From assembly GCF_012985205.1 (NCBI RefSeq), contig NZ_JABEKS010000001.1:806001-870000 (forward strand): a DNA stretch of 64,000 bases, written 5' to 3'. Made by a program: the position numbers and the translations under genes. Within the stretch, counting starts at the first letter, position 1, and every line of letters starts with the position of its first letter. Source of the DNA: Planctomonas sp. JC2975. Lineage in GTDB: Bacteria; Actinomycetota; Actinomycetes; Actinomycetales; Microbacteriaceae. Below are positions 27,825 through 36,274 of this stretch, piece after piece. The notes below the pieces were generated by a model, which saw only the letters and a list, made by a program, of their open reading frames with translations, was not told the origin of the DNA and searched no databases.

Positions 27825-28946
27825 ATGATGGAACCGTTCAAGATCGACGTGTCCGTTTCCGAGCTGGACGAACTGCGCGAACGCCTGTCGCGCGCCCGGC
27901 TTCTCCCGGACAGCCCGGGCCGGCCGTACGCAGGCATGACGAACGCGTATCTGGCGGACCTCGCCGAATCATGGGCGGACTTCGACTGGCCGGCGAGGCA
28001 GGACTGGCTGAACGGGCACCCGCAGTTCGTCGCCCGGATCGACGGAGCACGAGTGCACTTCGTGCACCTGCGGTCGCAGAACCCGCACGCTCCGGCCCTG
28101 CTCGTCATGCACGGATGGCCGCACACCTTCGCGATGCAACTCGACTTCGCCGATCTGCTGCCCGACTTCAACGTGGTGGTGCCGAGCCTGCCAGGATTCG
28201 GCTTCTCGTCGCCATATGCCTCAGGAGCCATGAACGAGGAACGGCTGGCTGCGACGATGCACACCCTCATGACCGATGTGCTCGGCTACCCGCGCTACCT
28301 CACCTATGGCGAAGATGTCACCGCCAACGTGAACGACCTCATCGCGGCGACGCATCCGGATGCTGTGCAGGGGATCCTGGTGACGCACGCGCACTTCCCC
28401 ACCGCCGAAGAACGCCGGGGCCCGACCGCACCGGACGCCGTGGCGTTCTTCGCCGGTCTCGCCGATCGCCAGGCGTCCATGGGCGGATACGCGCACATCC
28501 AGGGCACGCGCCCCGACACGCTCGCCGCCGCACTGAACGACTCGCCGATGGGACTCCTCGCCTGGCTCGTGGAGAAGTTCGTCGAGTGGAGCGACACGCC
28601 AGCCGGCGATCCGCGCGAGGTGGAGCGACGACTGTCGCGGGAGCGTCTCCTCACCGAGGCGATGATCTATTGGACCTCGCAGTCGATCGGCACCTCGTTC
28701 CGGCCCTATTTCGACGACATGGACGCCGTCATCCCGCCCGTCACGGTTCCGGCGAGCGTGCACATCCAGCGGCACGAGCACGACTACCCCGAGTCGGTCG
28801 CGCGGGACTTCTACCGGGATCTGCGCACCTTCGATCGCCTCGAACACGGTGGGCACTTCGCGGTCGCCGAGGTTCCGGCCGACATGGCTGGCCGCGCGAG
28901 GGCGTTCGCCCGGGAGCTCGGGCTGGTTCCCCCGGTCGGCGACTGA
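27825..28946 (+). CDS. Epoxide hydrolase family alpha/beta-hydrolase (EHN domain)
   Basis: 373 aa. The N-terminal EHN segment (about 3-110) packs on an alpha/beta-hydrolase fold with the oxyanion motif HGWPHTF (about 94-100) and VPSLPGFGFS. The nucleophile strand reads YGEDVTANV, with Asp164 at the usual place, but the common GGDWG context is altered. His344 lies in EHGGHFAVAE. Family members open epoxides (juvenile hormone or microsomal type); the substrate here is unknown and the odd nucleophile loop leaves room for another hydrolase activity. ATG at 27825 or 27828; no clear ribosome site. Confidence 0.85.
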   Translation: MMEPFKIDVSVSELDELRERLSRARLLPDSPGRPYAGMTNAYLADLAESWADFDWPARQDWLNGHPQFVARIDGARVHFVHLRSQNPHAPALLVMHGWPHTFAMQLDFADLLPDFNVVVPSLPGFGFSSPYASGAMNEERLAATMHTLMTDVLGYPRYLTYGEDVTANVNDLIAATHPDAVQGILVTHAHFPTAEERRGPTAPDAVAFFAGLADRQASMGGYAHIQGTRPDTLAAALNDSPMGLLAWLVEKFVEWSDTPAGDPREVERRLSRERLLTEAMIYWTSQSIGTSFRPYFDDMDAVIPPVTVPASVHIQRHEHDYPESVARDFYRDLRTFDRLEHGGHFAVAEVPADMAGRARAFARELGLVPPVGD

Positions 28947-29078
28947 TCGGGACAGCCACCAGCGCCCTCGTGTGCTCGCGCAGGCCGTTTGTCAATCGCT
29001 GGGATCCCCGTGGCCGAGCACGCATGATGAAGCCACACGACGAATCGCACGTCGTGCCGGCCTCTCGGGGAGGGATCG

Positions 29079-30068
29079 ATGGGAGCTCGGAGCGACACTC
29101 GCGCCGCCGCCGTGGTGAAGCTGCGGGAGAGCGATCCGGACGGCCCCGGCATCAGACGGGTCCGCCGGGGGTCGGGGTTCCGCTATCGATCGGATGCCGG
29201 TGGCTCCCTCGATGCCGCGACGCTCCAACGCATCAAGGCGCTGGCCATACCGCCGGCCTGGAGCGACGTCTGGGTCTGCCTCGACGCTCGAGGTCACATC
29301 CAGGCGATCGGCGTCGATGCTGCCGGTCGACGGCAGTACATCTACCACGACGACTGGCGACGCATGCGGGACGAGGCGAAGTTCGATCGGATGCTCGAGC
29401 TCGCCGAAGCGCTGCCCGGCGCGCGACGGGCGGTCGGCCGGGACCTGCGCCGACCGCGACTCGACAGGCGACGAGCGCTCGGTGCCGCGTTCCGCATGAT
29501 CGATCGCGCCGCCGTGCGGGTCGGCGGCGAGGAATACCGGCGGCTGTACGGCAGTAGGGGTGTGACGACCCTTCGCTGCCGCGACGTGCTGGTCGAGGAC
29601 GACACCATCACGCTCGGCTTCCCGTCCAAGAGCGGCCAGCTCTGGGAGTCCTCGTTGCGGGATCGTCTGCTCGCCAGGTACCTGGCCACCGTCATCGGGA
29701 TGCGCGGACCGTCCTCCCGCGTCGTGTCATGGCGGGACAGTCGCTGGCATCCCGTGACGAGCGCCGAACTCAACGATTACATCCGGGAGCGAACGGGCGT
29801 CGACGCGACGGCCAAGGACTTCCGCACTCTCCGCGGGACGATCGTCGCTGCGACCTCTCTGGCCGAATCCGAGCGCGGAGAACTGGTGATGTCGGCCGAA
29901 GCCGCCATCCGCGATGCGATGAGCGCCGCTGCCCACGAACTGGGCAACACACCGGCGATAGCCCGCGTCAGCTACGTGGATCCCCGTGTCGTGGATCGCT
30001 TCCGGGCCGGCGACACGATCACGCTGCGCGAGCCGGCGGAAAGAGCGGTGCGCAGGCTCCTCCGATGA
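29079..30068 (+). CDS. DNA topoisomerase IB (poxvirus-like)
   Basis: 329 aa, the usual length of bacterial TopIB. Conserved blocks: VTTLRCRDV (Arg), FPSKSGQLW (Lys), DFRTLRGT (Arg/Thr) and the active-site Tyr299 in ARVSYVDPRV. It nicks one strand and relaxes supercoils without ATP. The ATG has a strong GGGAGGG ribosome site eight bases upstream. It is convergent with the small FHA gene, only four bases apart, with no obvious terminator. Confidence 0.93.
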   Translation: MGARSDTRAAAVVKLRESDPDGPGIRRVRRGSGFRYRSDAGGSLDAATLQRIKALAIPPAWSDVWVCLDARGHIQAIGVDAAGRRQYIYHDDWRRMRDEAKFDRMLELAEALPGARRAVGRDLRRPRLDRRRALGAAFRMIDRAAVRVGGEEYRRLYGSRGVTTLRCRDVLVEDDTITLGFPSKSGQLWESSLRDRLLARYLATVIGMRGPSSRVVSWRDSRWHPVTSAELNDYIRERTGVDATAKDFRTLRGTIVAATSLAESERGELVMSAEAAIRDAMSAAAHELGNTPAIARVSYVDPRVVDRFRAGDTITLREPAERAVRRLLR

Positions 30069-30072
30069 CCGG

Positions 30073-30537
30073 TTACGAGTGTTGTCCCAGGTCGTAGTCA
30101 GGACGGGGCGGCTGACCCTGCTGGACGTCGCCCTCGCCACCCTCTCGGCCTCCGAACGGCCGGCCGTGATCGGCGAACTCCTCGCGCTGGAACACGAAGG
30201 TCCACTGGCCGAGCACGAACCGCGCCCCGGTGCGAAGGATCGTCTCGTCGGCGGGCGCGTCCGAGATCTCAGGTGCGACAGTGGTCTCGCCGGCGCCGAC
30301 CAGGGAGAGCAGGTATTCGTCCCGGTCGTCGTGCCTGATGTGGGCGTGCAGCGCATCGAGACCTTCGAGCCGGAGGTCGCAGTCGGCGGCCGATCCGATC
30401 CGAATGCCGTCCTCATCCAGGTCGAACACGAATCGGCGGTCGCCACCCGATACGAGCAGGCGCGGTTCACCGGCTCCCCATCCAGCGTGCGTCGTTCCGA
30501 TTCCCGTCGACCGGTCGTTCGGCTGTGCAGTGGACAT
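30073..30537 (-). CDS. Small FHA domain protein
   Basis: 154 aa from the ATG preceded by GGGGGAGC; an in-frame ATG four codons upstream would remove that site. Residues about 25-130 look like an FHA fold (LLVSGGDRRFVF, IRIGSAADCDLRLEG, HAHIRHDD, FVLGQWTFVFQ), although the canonical second Ser-x-x-His reads ALHAH and the Asn loop is weak. Phosphothreonine binding is therefore uncertain. It ends in a Gly/Pro/Asp-rich tail. It is not near a kinase gene but could be a target reader for the kinase at 20928-22652. Confidence 0.75.
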   Translation of the reverse strand: MSTAQPNDRSTGIGTTHAGWGAGEPRLLVSGGDRRFVFDLDEDGIRIGSAADCDLRLEGLDALHAHIRHDDRDEYLLSLVGAGETTVAPEISDAPADETILRTGARFVLGQWTFVFQREEFADHGRPFGGREGGEGDVQQGQPPRPDYDLGQHS

Positions 30538-30732
30538 TCGCTCCCCCATCGTGTTCGCCGCCCCTCGCCCGACGACAGGAACCCGCGAGACCAGTTCCGA
30601 GGCGTCGCTCGAGGACGGCGGAGAAGACGCTACCGACATCGCTACGCCGAGGTGCAGCGGTTGACTTTCAACGCCTCCAGTGCCTGCGCGGGGCAGTCCA
30701 TCTCGCCGTCGGAGTCCGCGGGCGATTGGGAA

Positions 30733-30939
30733 TCAGGATCGTGGTCGTTGCCGTTCATGCTCCACGACGGCTCTTTCGTCCCGGATGACATGGTGCCCGC
30801 CCCAGCGGCGCGACTCGGTCAATCCGGCCGCCTCGGCATCCGCTCGCGTGGGGAAGGGACCTACGGCGAACACCTCGCCCTCGACCTTGTTGAACCACTT
30901 ACCGGCACGGTGGAACGTCTCGACATCTCCGGCAGGCAT
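30733..30939 (-). CDS. Small DUF2188-like protein
   Basis: 68 aa. The ATG has an excellent AAGGAGG ribosome site nine bases upstream, which argues for a real gene. The sequence (FHRAGKWFNKVEGE, FPTRADAEAAGLTESRRWG, HHVIRDERAVVEH) matches the pattern of DUF2188 proteins: two beta-strands, a helix that starts after T-R-A-D-A, and a final His/Asp strand. Function unknown; such proteins are common single-domain proteins in bacteria. Confidence 0.7.
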   Translation of the reverse strand: MPAGDVETFHRAGKWFNKVEGEVFAVGPFPTRADAEAAGLTESRRWGGHHVIRDERAVVEHERQRPRS

Positions 30940-31044
30940 GACGCACGGCCTCCTTCGCGTTGCTTATGTCCCGTACTACGCCGATTCGTCCTGGCCGTGA
31001 GGGGTTGCATCCTCAGGAAAAGACCGCACAGGTACGTTCGTGGA

Positions 31045-31263
31045 TCATCCGGCTGGACGTCTTCCGGCCGACGCGCCCGTTCTCGTCAGGGCTGCTCGCA
31101 TCGGGTCGAGCACGTCCAGGACACGCAACGTCGTCAGCTGCTCGATGTCGTGTGCCAGAGCTGTGGCGGTGGAAAACGACCAGCCATGCGGTGACGCGTG
31201 GCTCGGATGCTCCCCGGCAGCTGCGGCAGCCACTGTGTCATCCGCCGGACCGCCGTTGCGCAC
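31045..31263 (-). CDS. Possible small hypothetical protein
   Basis: 72 aa from a GTG start without a clear ribosome site. Composition is plausible for a protein (HGWSFSTATALAHDIEQL, then LRVLDVLDPMRAAL), with a predicted helix, but I recognise no family. If it is not real, the stretch 30940-31277 holds no other gene that I can support. Confidence 0.35.
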   Translation of the reverse strand: MRNGGPADDTVAAAAAGEHPSHASPHGWSFSTATALAHDIEQLTTLRVLDVLDPMRAALTRTGASAGRRPAG

Positions 31264-31277
31264 CTTGGAAACGCACG

Positions 31278-31314
31278 AAGCCCGGATCCCTTCCGAAGAA
31301 GAGAACCGGGCTTC
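31278..31314 (-). terminator. Terminator hairpin downstream of tRNA-Glu
   Basis: Perfect 9-bp stem GAAGCCCGG / CCGGGCTTC with a 19-nt loop, starting eight bases past the tRNA 3' end. There is no strong T-tract. Confidence 0.6.
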
Positions 31315-31321
31315 TTGTGTG

Positions 31322-31394
31322 TGACCCCAGCGGGATTTGAACCCGCGTTACCGCCGTGAGAGGGCGACGTCCTAGGCCGCTAAACGATGGGGCC
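31322..31394 (-). tRNA. tRNA-Glu (CTC)
   Basis: 73 nt folding as a cloverleaf. The acceptor GGCCCCA pairs with TGGGGTC (one G-U), the anticodon loop CTCTCAC gives CTC, the T-arm is GCGGG-TTCAAAT-CCCGC, and the discriminator is A. CCA is not encoded. gltX, the enzyme that charges it, lies in the same window at 54109-55641. Confidence 0.95.
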
Positions 31395-31486
31395 GGTCTT
31401 GTTGACCCGAAAAAGGCAACTCATCGAGTATGCCACACGATGGCTGGCCGCCCCAAATCGGGCGACCACACTGCGCGGCACCGCCG

Positions 31487-32425
31487 TCACGCGTACACGA
31501 GCAGCGCACCGGGGGCGACGGAGACCTCCACCGGGAGGGGTCCGATCCGCTCTCCGTCTGCGTAGGCGACCACGCCATCGGCCTCGAGCGAGACCGCTCG
31601 CGCCCGCGAGATGTGCACCTCGGGCAGCGTGGTGTGCTCACCGCGGAAGACCTTGGGGAACACGCGGAGCAGGCGGAGTTTGGGCATCCTGTCGACGATG
31701 AAGAGGTCGAGCAGGCCGTCGTCGAGCTCGGCGTCTGGCGTGATGCGCATGCCGCCCCCGATCGAGCGTCCGTTCGCAACGGAGATGAGCATCGCTTCCG
31801 TGGACGCGGCGACGCCGTCGACCGAAGTCCTGTAACGCACCGGACGGAAGGACAGCAGCTCGAGCACCATGGCCACCGTGTAACGCTGGGAGCCCTTCGG
31901 CCAGGTCATCCGATTGGCGCGGTCGTTGACGCGGGCGTCGAATCCCGCGGAGACCACCCCGCCGAACCAGGTCGTCAACTCGCCCTGACGCACCTGCCCG
32001 AGGTCGATGCGGCGGGGTCCGCGCAGCAGGGCGGCGTGCAGGGCGGTGATCGAGGCATCCGTGTCGTCGATGGGCAGTCCGAGCGTGCGGGCCATGTCAT
32101 TGCCCGTGCCGCTCGCGACGATGCCGAGTGCCACCTCGGTTTGCGCAACGATGTTCACCCCGAGGCTGACCATGCCGTCGCCGCCGACCACGACGAGCAC
32201 GTCGACTCCCCCCGCTTCGACGACCTTCGCCGTCTCGCGGCGGAGCAGCTCGTAGTTGGGCTGCGTCAGCACGATGACGTCGTGTCCTGACGCCTGCAGT
32301 GCGTTCACCACGGCCGGCCCGGCTCCGCGACGGCGACCGAACGCGGCCTGCGGGTTGACGGCCACCGCGATGCGCAGCACGGCGGGAGCCCCCTCCGGGA
32401 CGTCAGTGCCCCGCGCGCTGCTCAT
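31487..32425 (-). CDS. Diacylglycerol kinase family lipid kinase
   Basis: 312 aa. N-terminal nucleotide-binding domain with VNPQAAFGRRRG (about 24-35), VVGGDGMVSLGVN (about 78-90) and ASGTGNDMART (about 103-113). The C-terminal beta-sandwich has the acidic metal-site loop ITPDAELDDGLLDLFIV. These are the DagK/YegS/sphingosine-kinase family motifs. It probably phosphorylates diacylglycerol or a related lipid in membrane lipid turnover; the exact substrate cannot be told from sequence. It stands alone, 118 bp downstream of the copper ATPase. Confidence 0.9.
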   Translation of the reverse strand: MSSARGTDVPEGAPAVLRIAVAVNPQAAFGRRRGAGPAVVNALQASGHDVIVLTQPNYELLRRETAKVVEAGGVDVLVVVGGDGMVSLGVNIVAQTEVALGIVASGTGNDMARTLGLPIDDTDASITALHAALLRGPRRIDLGQVRQGELTTWFGGVVSAGFDARVNDRANRMTWPKGSQRYTVAMVLELLSFRPVRYRTSVDGVAASTEAMLISVANGRSIGGGMRITPDAELDDGLLDLFIVDRMPKLRLLRVFPKVFRGEHTTLPEVHISRARAVSLEADGVVAYADGERIGPLPVEVSVAPGALLVYA

Positions 32426-32450
32426 GGTGACGATTATGACGGAACGGGGA

Positions 32451-32482
32451 CCGCCCGCCGACCGGGGCTGGTCGGCGGGCGG
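32451..32482 (-). terminator. Strong GC hairpin after the copper ATPase gene
   Basis: Perfect 13-bp stem CCGCCCGCCGACC / GGTCGGCGGGCGG with a 6-nt loop between the ATPase stop and the lipid kinase start. It would separate the two minus-strand genes; there is no T-run. Confidence 0.6.
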
Positions 32483-32543
32483 GACGAGGTCGATGGGCTG
32501 CCTGGCATCGGTGACGCAAGGGGACGACCACCGCCGACGGGTG

Positions 32544-34799
32544 TCAGCCCAGCCGGACCCTGCGCAGCAACTGGGCGTTGATGGCGACCACGATGGTCGA
32601 GACGCTCATCAGTACGGCCCCGAGCGCCGGGGAGACGACCACGCCGAACGGCTCGAGCACGCCGGCAGCGAGCGGAATGGCCACGATGTTGTATCCCGCG
32701 GCCCACCACAGGTTCTGGGTCATCTTGCGGTAGGTGCTCGCGGAAAGGGCGACCGTCATCGGAACGCCGCGCGGGTCGCTGGACGCCAGCACGATGCCTG
32801 CGGACTCGATGGCCACATCGGTGCCGGCTCCGATCGCCACGCCGACGTCGGCCTGTGCCAGCGCCGGGGCGTCGTTCACGCCGTCGCCGACCATCATGAC
32901 GCGCGAACCATCTTTCTGGAGCGACGAGACGGCCGCCGCCTTCTGGTCGGGCAGCACCTCCGCGATCACTTCGTCGATGCCGAGATCGGCGGCCACGGCA
33001 TCGGCGACAGCACGCGAATCCCCCGTCAGCATGGCGACGCGCACACCCCGTCGCTTCAGTGCCGCGACGGCATCACGGGACTGGGGTCGCACGACATCCG
33101 CCACGGCGACGAGGCCGACGACCTCTTCACCGTTCGCGCCATCCGTGATGACGAACACCACGGTGTTGCCGGCGTGCTGCGCCCGCTCGGACGGCTCAGC
33201 CATTACCCCTGGCAGCTGCAGCCCACGCTCGGCCACCACGCGAGACGACCCGACGGTGACCCGGGTGGATCCGACGGTCCCGGTGACCCCGCGGCCGCGC
33301 AGGGCCTCGAAGTCGGCGGCCGCTTCAACGGCGAGACCGCGTTCGCGTGCCGCCGCCACAACGGCCATGCCGATCGGATGCTCCGCATCCGCCTCCACTG
33401 CAGCCGCGAGACCGAGAACGGTCGCCTCATCCACGCCGTCGGCCGTTCCGACCAGGACGACGCCCTGCCGCCCCTCCGTCAGGGTGCCGGTCTTGTCGAA
33501 GAGCACGACATGTGTGAGCCGTGCATCCTCCAGCGCGGCACGGCTGCGCACGAGGATGCCGTTCTTCGCGCCAAGGGACGTGGCGATCTGCGCCACCAGC
33601 GGGATCGCGAGACCCAGCGCGTGCGGGCACGCGATCACGAGCACCGTCACGACACGCTCGAGCACGAAGTTCGGATCGTCACCGCGCAGGAACAGCCACA
33701 CCACGAGGGTCACCGCCGCCGACGCGAGTGCTGCGTAGAACAGCCAGCCGGCGGCGCGATCGGCGAGCAGTTGTGCGCCGGACTTGCTGGCCTGTGCTTG
33801 CGCGACCAGACGCATGATGCCCGCGAGCGCCGAGTCGTCCTGCTCCTTCGTCATCTCGACGGTGAGCGAGCCGGCGCCGTTCGTGCTTCCGGCGACGACG
33901 GATGCCCCCGCCTCCTTCACGACGGCCGCCGACTCCCCGGTCAGCAGCGACTCGTCCACGTCGGATCTTCCACCGACGACGACGCCGTCCACCGGGATGC
34001 TCGCCCCCGGACGCACGAGAACCCTGTCGCCCACCCGCAGTTCGGCGATCGCGACGGAGCGAGTGCCAGAGGCGCCGCCGATCTCGTCGCCGCCGACGGC
34101 CTCCGCTGTGTCGGGCAGCAGCGTCGCGAGCTCGCCGAGCGCGTTCTGCGCACCCATCACGGCCGACATCTCGATCCAGTGCCCGAGCAGCATGATCGTG
34201 ATCAGGGTGGCGAGCTCCCACCAGAAGTCCATTCCGTGGAGCCCGAATGTGACGGCGAGGCTGTATCCGAGCGCCACGACGATGGCCAGGGCGATCAGGG
34301 TCATCATGCCCGGCTTGCGGGATCGGAGCTCGGCGACCGCGCCCCTCAGGAAGACGAGGCCGCCGTAGACGAACACCGCGACCCCGAAAACGGCCGGGAT
34401 GAACTGGCTCCCCGGGAATCGAGGGCTCGAGAGCCCGAGGATGTCCTGCAGTCCCGTGGAGAACACCATCGTCGGAACCGTGAGCACCAGGCTCCACCAG
34501 AACTTGCGGCGGAACTGGGCGGGATCGTGAGCGCTGTGCTCGTGAGCGCTGTGCTTGTGCGCGCTGTGATCATGGGCATCGTGGTCGTGCTCGCCGTGGT
34601 CTCCGTGCCCGGCGTGGGCTGTCTCCCCCTGCGTGCCGCCATGATGCTCGTGGTGCGCCGGATGGTCGTTGCCGTCCCGTTCGTTCCCGTGGCGGTCGTG
34701 AGCACCGTACGCCGGTCCGCCACTGTGGTTCGGTGCGTGATCGTGCTGTGCGTGGACACCGGTCGCGGTGTCGTCGGTGTGCTCGTCCATCGTCCTCAT
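32544..34799 (-). CDS. copB: CopB-type copper/silver P1B-3 ATPase
   Basis: 751 aa. The N-terminus (1-85) is extremely His/Asp-rich (repeats of SAHKHSAHEHSAHD type) and has no CxxC metal domain. The membrane metal motif is CPH (391-393), not CPC. The phosphorylation site is DKTGT (Asp435), followed by the HP-like motif AEHPIG and the hinge GDGVNDAPALAQ. CPH plus a His-rich tail is typical of subclass P1B-3 exporters of Cu(II)/Ag(I). The ATG at 34799 uses GGGGG of the upstream palindrome as its ribosome site, so a repressor there would block both transcription and translation. Confidence 0.93.
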   Translation of the reverse strand: MRTMDEHTDDTATGVHAQHDHAPNHSGGPAYGAHDRHGNERDGNDHPAHHEHHGGTQGETAHAGHGDHGEHDHDAHDHSAHKHSAHEHSAHDPAQFRRKFWWSLVLTVPTMVFSTGLQDILGLSSPRFPGSQFIPAVFGVAVFVYGGLVFLRGAVAELRSRKPGMMTLIALAIVVALGYSLAVTFGLHGMDFWWELATLITIMLLGHWIEMSAVMGAQNALGELATLLPDTAEAVGGDEIGGASGTRSVAIAELRVGDRVLVRPGASIPVDGVVVGGRSDVDESLLTGESAAVVKEAGASVVAGSTNGAGSLTVEMTKEQDDSALAGIMRLVAQAQASKSGAQLLADRAAGWLFYAALASAAVTLVVWLFLRGDDPNFVLERVVTVLVIACPHALGLAIPLVAQIATSLGAKNGILVRSRAALEDARLTHVVLFDKTGTLTEGRQGVVLVGTADGVDEATVLGLAAAVEADAEHPIGMAVVAAARERGLAVEAAADFEALRGRGVTGTVGSTRVTVGSSRVVAERGLQLPGVMAEPSERAQHAGNTVVFVITDGANGEEVVGLVAVADVVRPQSRDAVAALKRRGVRVAMLTGDSRAVADAVAADLGIDEVIAEVLPDQKAAAVSSLQKDGSRVMMVGDGVNDAPALAQADVGVAIGAGTDVAIESAGIVLASSDPRGVPMTVALSASTYRKMTQNLWWAAGYNIVAIPLAAGVLEPFGVVVSPALGAVLMSVSTIVVAINAQLLRRVRLG

Positions 34800-34803
34800 T
34801 CTA

Positions 34804-34820
34804 ATACCCCCAGGGGGTAT
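34804..34820. promoter_or_regulatory. CsoR-like operator palindrome
   Basis: Perfect palindrome ATACCCCC-A-GGGGGTAT. G-tract/C-tract sites flanked by TA are typical of CsoR/RcnR-family metal repressors. It lies four bases before the copB start codon. No csoR gene is in the window, so the repressor would act from elsewhere. Confidence 0.7.
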
Positions 34821-34898
34821 CAACGCCAGGGGTCCGACACTATTCCGCCCGACATCCCCTCGCGCGCAGGCATGTTGCACACGCGCCAGAATGGAGCC

Positions 34899-35537
34899 AT
34901 GAAACTCACCAAGCTCGAGCACGCAGCGCTGATCGTGGAGTCCGAGGGACAGAAGCTGTTCATCGACCCGGGATCGTTCTCCACCCCCATCACCGACGCG
35001 ACCGACACGGTTGCCGTGGTCATCACGCACGAGCACGCCGACCACTGGACGCCCGAGCAGCTGAACCGCATCCTCGAGACCAGTCCGGATGCCACCATCT
35101 ACGGCCCGGAGGGCGTGGCGGCAGCAGCATCCGACTTCAAGGTCACCACGGTGCACGCCGGCGACACGGTGGAAGCCGGACCCTTCACGCTGCGCTTCTT
35201 CGGCGGCAAGCACGCCGTCATCCACTCATCGATCCCGATCGTCGACAACGTCGGCGTCGTCGTCAACGACGCGCTGGTGTACCCGGGTGACTCGTTCGCC
35301 GCGCCGGACCTCTCCGAGATCAACGTGCTCGCGGTGCCGTCATCGGCGCCATGGCTGAAGGCATCGGAGTTCATCGACTACGTGCTCGGCCTCAAGCCGC
35401 GCCACGCGTTCGCGACCCACGAGATGGTCAGCTCGGTCGTCGGCAAGCAGATGGCCAACGGCCGCATCCAATGGGCGGTCGAGCAGGGCGGCGGACGCTA
35501 CCTCGACCTGCAGCCCGGCGACACGTACGACATCTGA
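34899..35537 (+). CDS. MBL-fold metal-dependent hydrolase (UlaG-like)
   Basis: 212 aa. The ATG has a GGAG ribosome site. THEHADHW (43-50) is the HxHxDH zinc motif, and further metal ligands are likely His67-region, GGKHAVIH, YPGDS and the late THEMV. It begins MKLTKLEHAALIVES, as in single-domain hydrolases of the UlaG/YcfI-like group. Substrate unknown. It is divergent from copB (99 bp between starts) and ends seven bases before a 10-bp hairpin. Confidence 0.88.
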   Translation: MKLTKLEHAALIVESEGQKLFIDPGSFSTPITDATDTVAVVITHEHADHWTPEQLNRILETSPDATIYGPEGVAAAASDFKVTTVHAGDTVEAGPFTLRFFGGKHAVIHSSIPIVDNVGVVVNDALVYPGDSFAAPDLSEINVLAVPSSAPWLKASEFIDYVLGLKPRHAFATHEMVSSVVGKQMANGRIQWAVEQGGGRYLDLQPGDTYDI

Positions 35538-35544
35538 GCTGTTT

Positions 35545-35572
35545 GGTGCGCGGGCACCCCAACCCGCGCACC
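35545..35572 (+). terminator. Terminator-like hairpin after the MBL-fold gene
   Basis: Perfect 10-bp stem GGTGCGCGGG / CCCGCGCACC, loop of eight. Shorter 7-bp versions of the same hairpin recur in the next two repeat units, so a terminator seems to have been carried along in the tandem repeat. Confidence 0.55.
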
Positions 35573-35830
35573 GCAGTCGGCTCCCCGAGACACCCGCGTC
35601 CGGCCGGCGACGGCACAGCCGCCGCCTCCAGGAGCGGCCCACCTCCACCCGTGAGCGCGGGCACCCCAACCCGCGCACCGCAGTCGGCTCCCCGAGACAC
35701 CCGCGTCCGGCGACGGCACAGCCGCCGCCTCCAGGAGCGGCCCACCTCCACCCGTGAGCGCGGGCACCCCAACCCGCGCACCGCAGTCGGCTCCCCGAGA
35801 CACCCGCGTCCGGCGACGGCACAGCCGCCG
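35548..35830. repeat. Three-copy tandem repeat, unit about 103 bp
   Basis: Units at 35548-35654 (107 bp, one extra CCGG), 35655-35757 (103 bp) and 35758-35830 (partial, 73 bp) are otherwise almost identical by eye. Each carries the hairpin GCGCGGG-N8-CCCGCGC. The remainder of the 405-bp gene-free stretch (35831-35942) has no feature I can support. Open frames through it merely repeat with the DNA. Confidence 0.95.
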
Positions 35831-35942
35831 ATACGGGTGAGCCCACCTCCGACGTGGTCGTGCGCGCAGGTCGAACATGCGTGATCGCGCTCCGTCGAAC
35901 GGGAACGTTCGGTTTGCTTGTCCTGTCTTGGGGCCAGCCGCG

Positions 35943-36146
35943 TCAGCGAGGTCGACGGCGGCTGAGCACGACGGCGACGATGATCAGCACTACTCCGACT
36001 GCAAGAACGATGGGGCCAACAATCGCCCAGATCGTCGATCCGCTCATCGCCGATCCGCCCAGCACGTTCAGGCCTTGCAGCATCCACACCAGCCCGACGA
36101 TTCCGACGATCACGCCGACGACGAGCAACGGCCACATCCGCTTCAC
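35943..36146 (-). CDS. Small two-helix membrane protein
   Basis: 67 aa with two hydrophobic helices (about 5-28 and 38-60) and a short basic tail (SRRRPR). The segment WMLQGLNVLGGSAMSGS between them is a pattern I associate with small actinobacterial membrane proteins of unknown function. Lone gene downstream of the GH3 terminator. Confidence 0.75.
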   Translation of the reverse strand: MKRMWPLLVVGVIVGIVGLVWMLQGLNVLGGSAMSGSTIWAIVGPIVLAVGVVLIIVAVVLSRRRPR

Positions 36147-36199
36147 GGGGTCACCATACGCCGCGTGCCCCGGCCCGGACCTGCACCGCCAGGACGACA

Positions 36200-36233
36200 G
36201 AGGGTGCGGGCGGATCGGACCGCGCGCACCCTC
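36200..36233 (-). terminator. Terminator hairpin downstream of the GH3 gene
   Basis: 9-bp stem GAGGGTGCG / CGCACCCTC with an inner GCGG/CCGC helix, in the gap after the GH3 stop; no T-tract. Confidence 0.55.
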
Positions 36234-36274
36234 CGTGCCATGGCCGACCGGATCACCGTCCGGTCCTCGATGGA

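Noticed and set aside
30642-30758. 38-codon acidic minus-strand frame overlapping the end of the DUF2188 gene
   Set aside because: Ribosome site is too close to the ATG and there is no family resemblance; too short to support.
32256-34898. Very long plus-strand open frame antisense to copB
   Set aside because: His/Arg/Asp-rich antisense shadow; only the in-frame 3' part from 34899 (MBL-fold hydrolase) is a gene.
35340-35884. Open frames across the 103-bp repeat on both strands
   Set aside because: They exist only because the repeat is GC-rich and periodic; protein repeats follow the DNA repeat with no family match.
35866-35920. LexA-like half sites (TCGAAC and CGAAC-N6-GTTCG)
   Set aside because: Spacing is six, not the four expected for actinobacterial SOS boxes, and no SOS gene follows.
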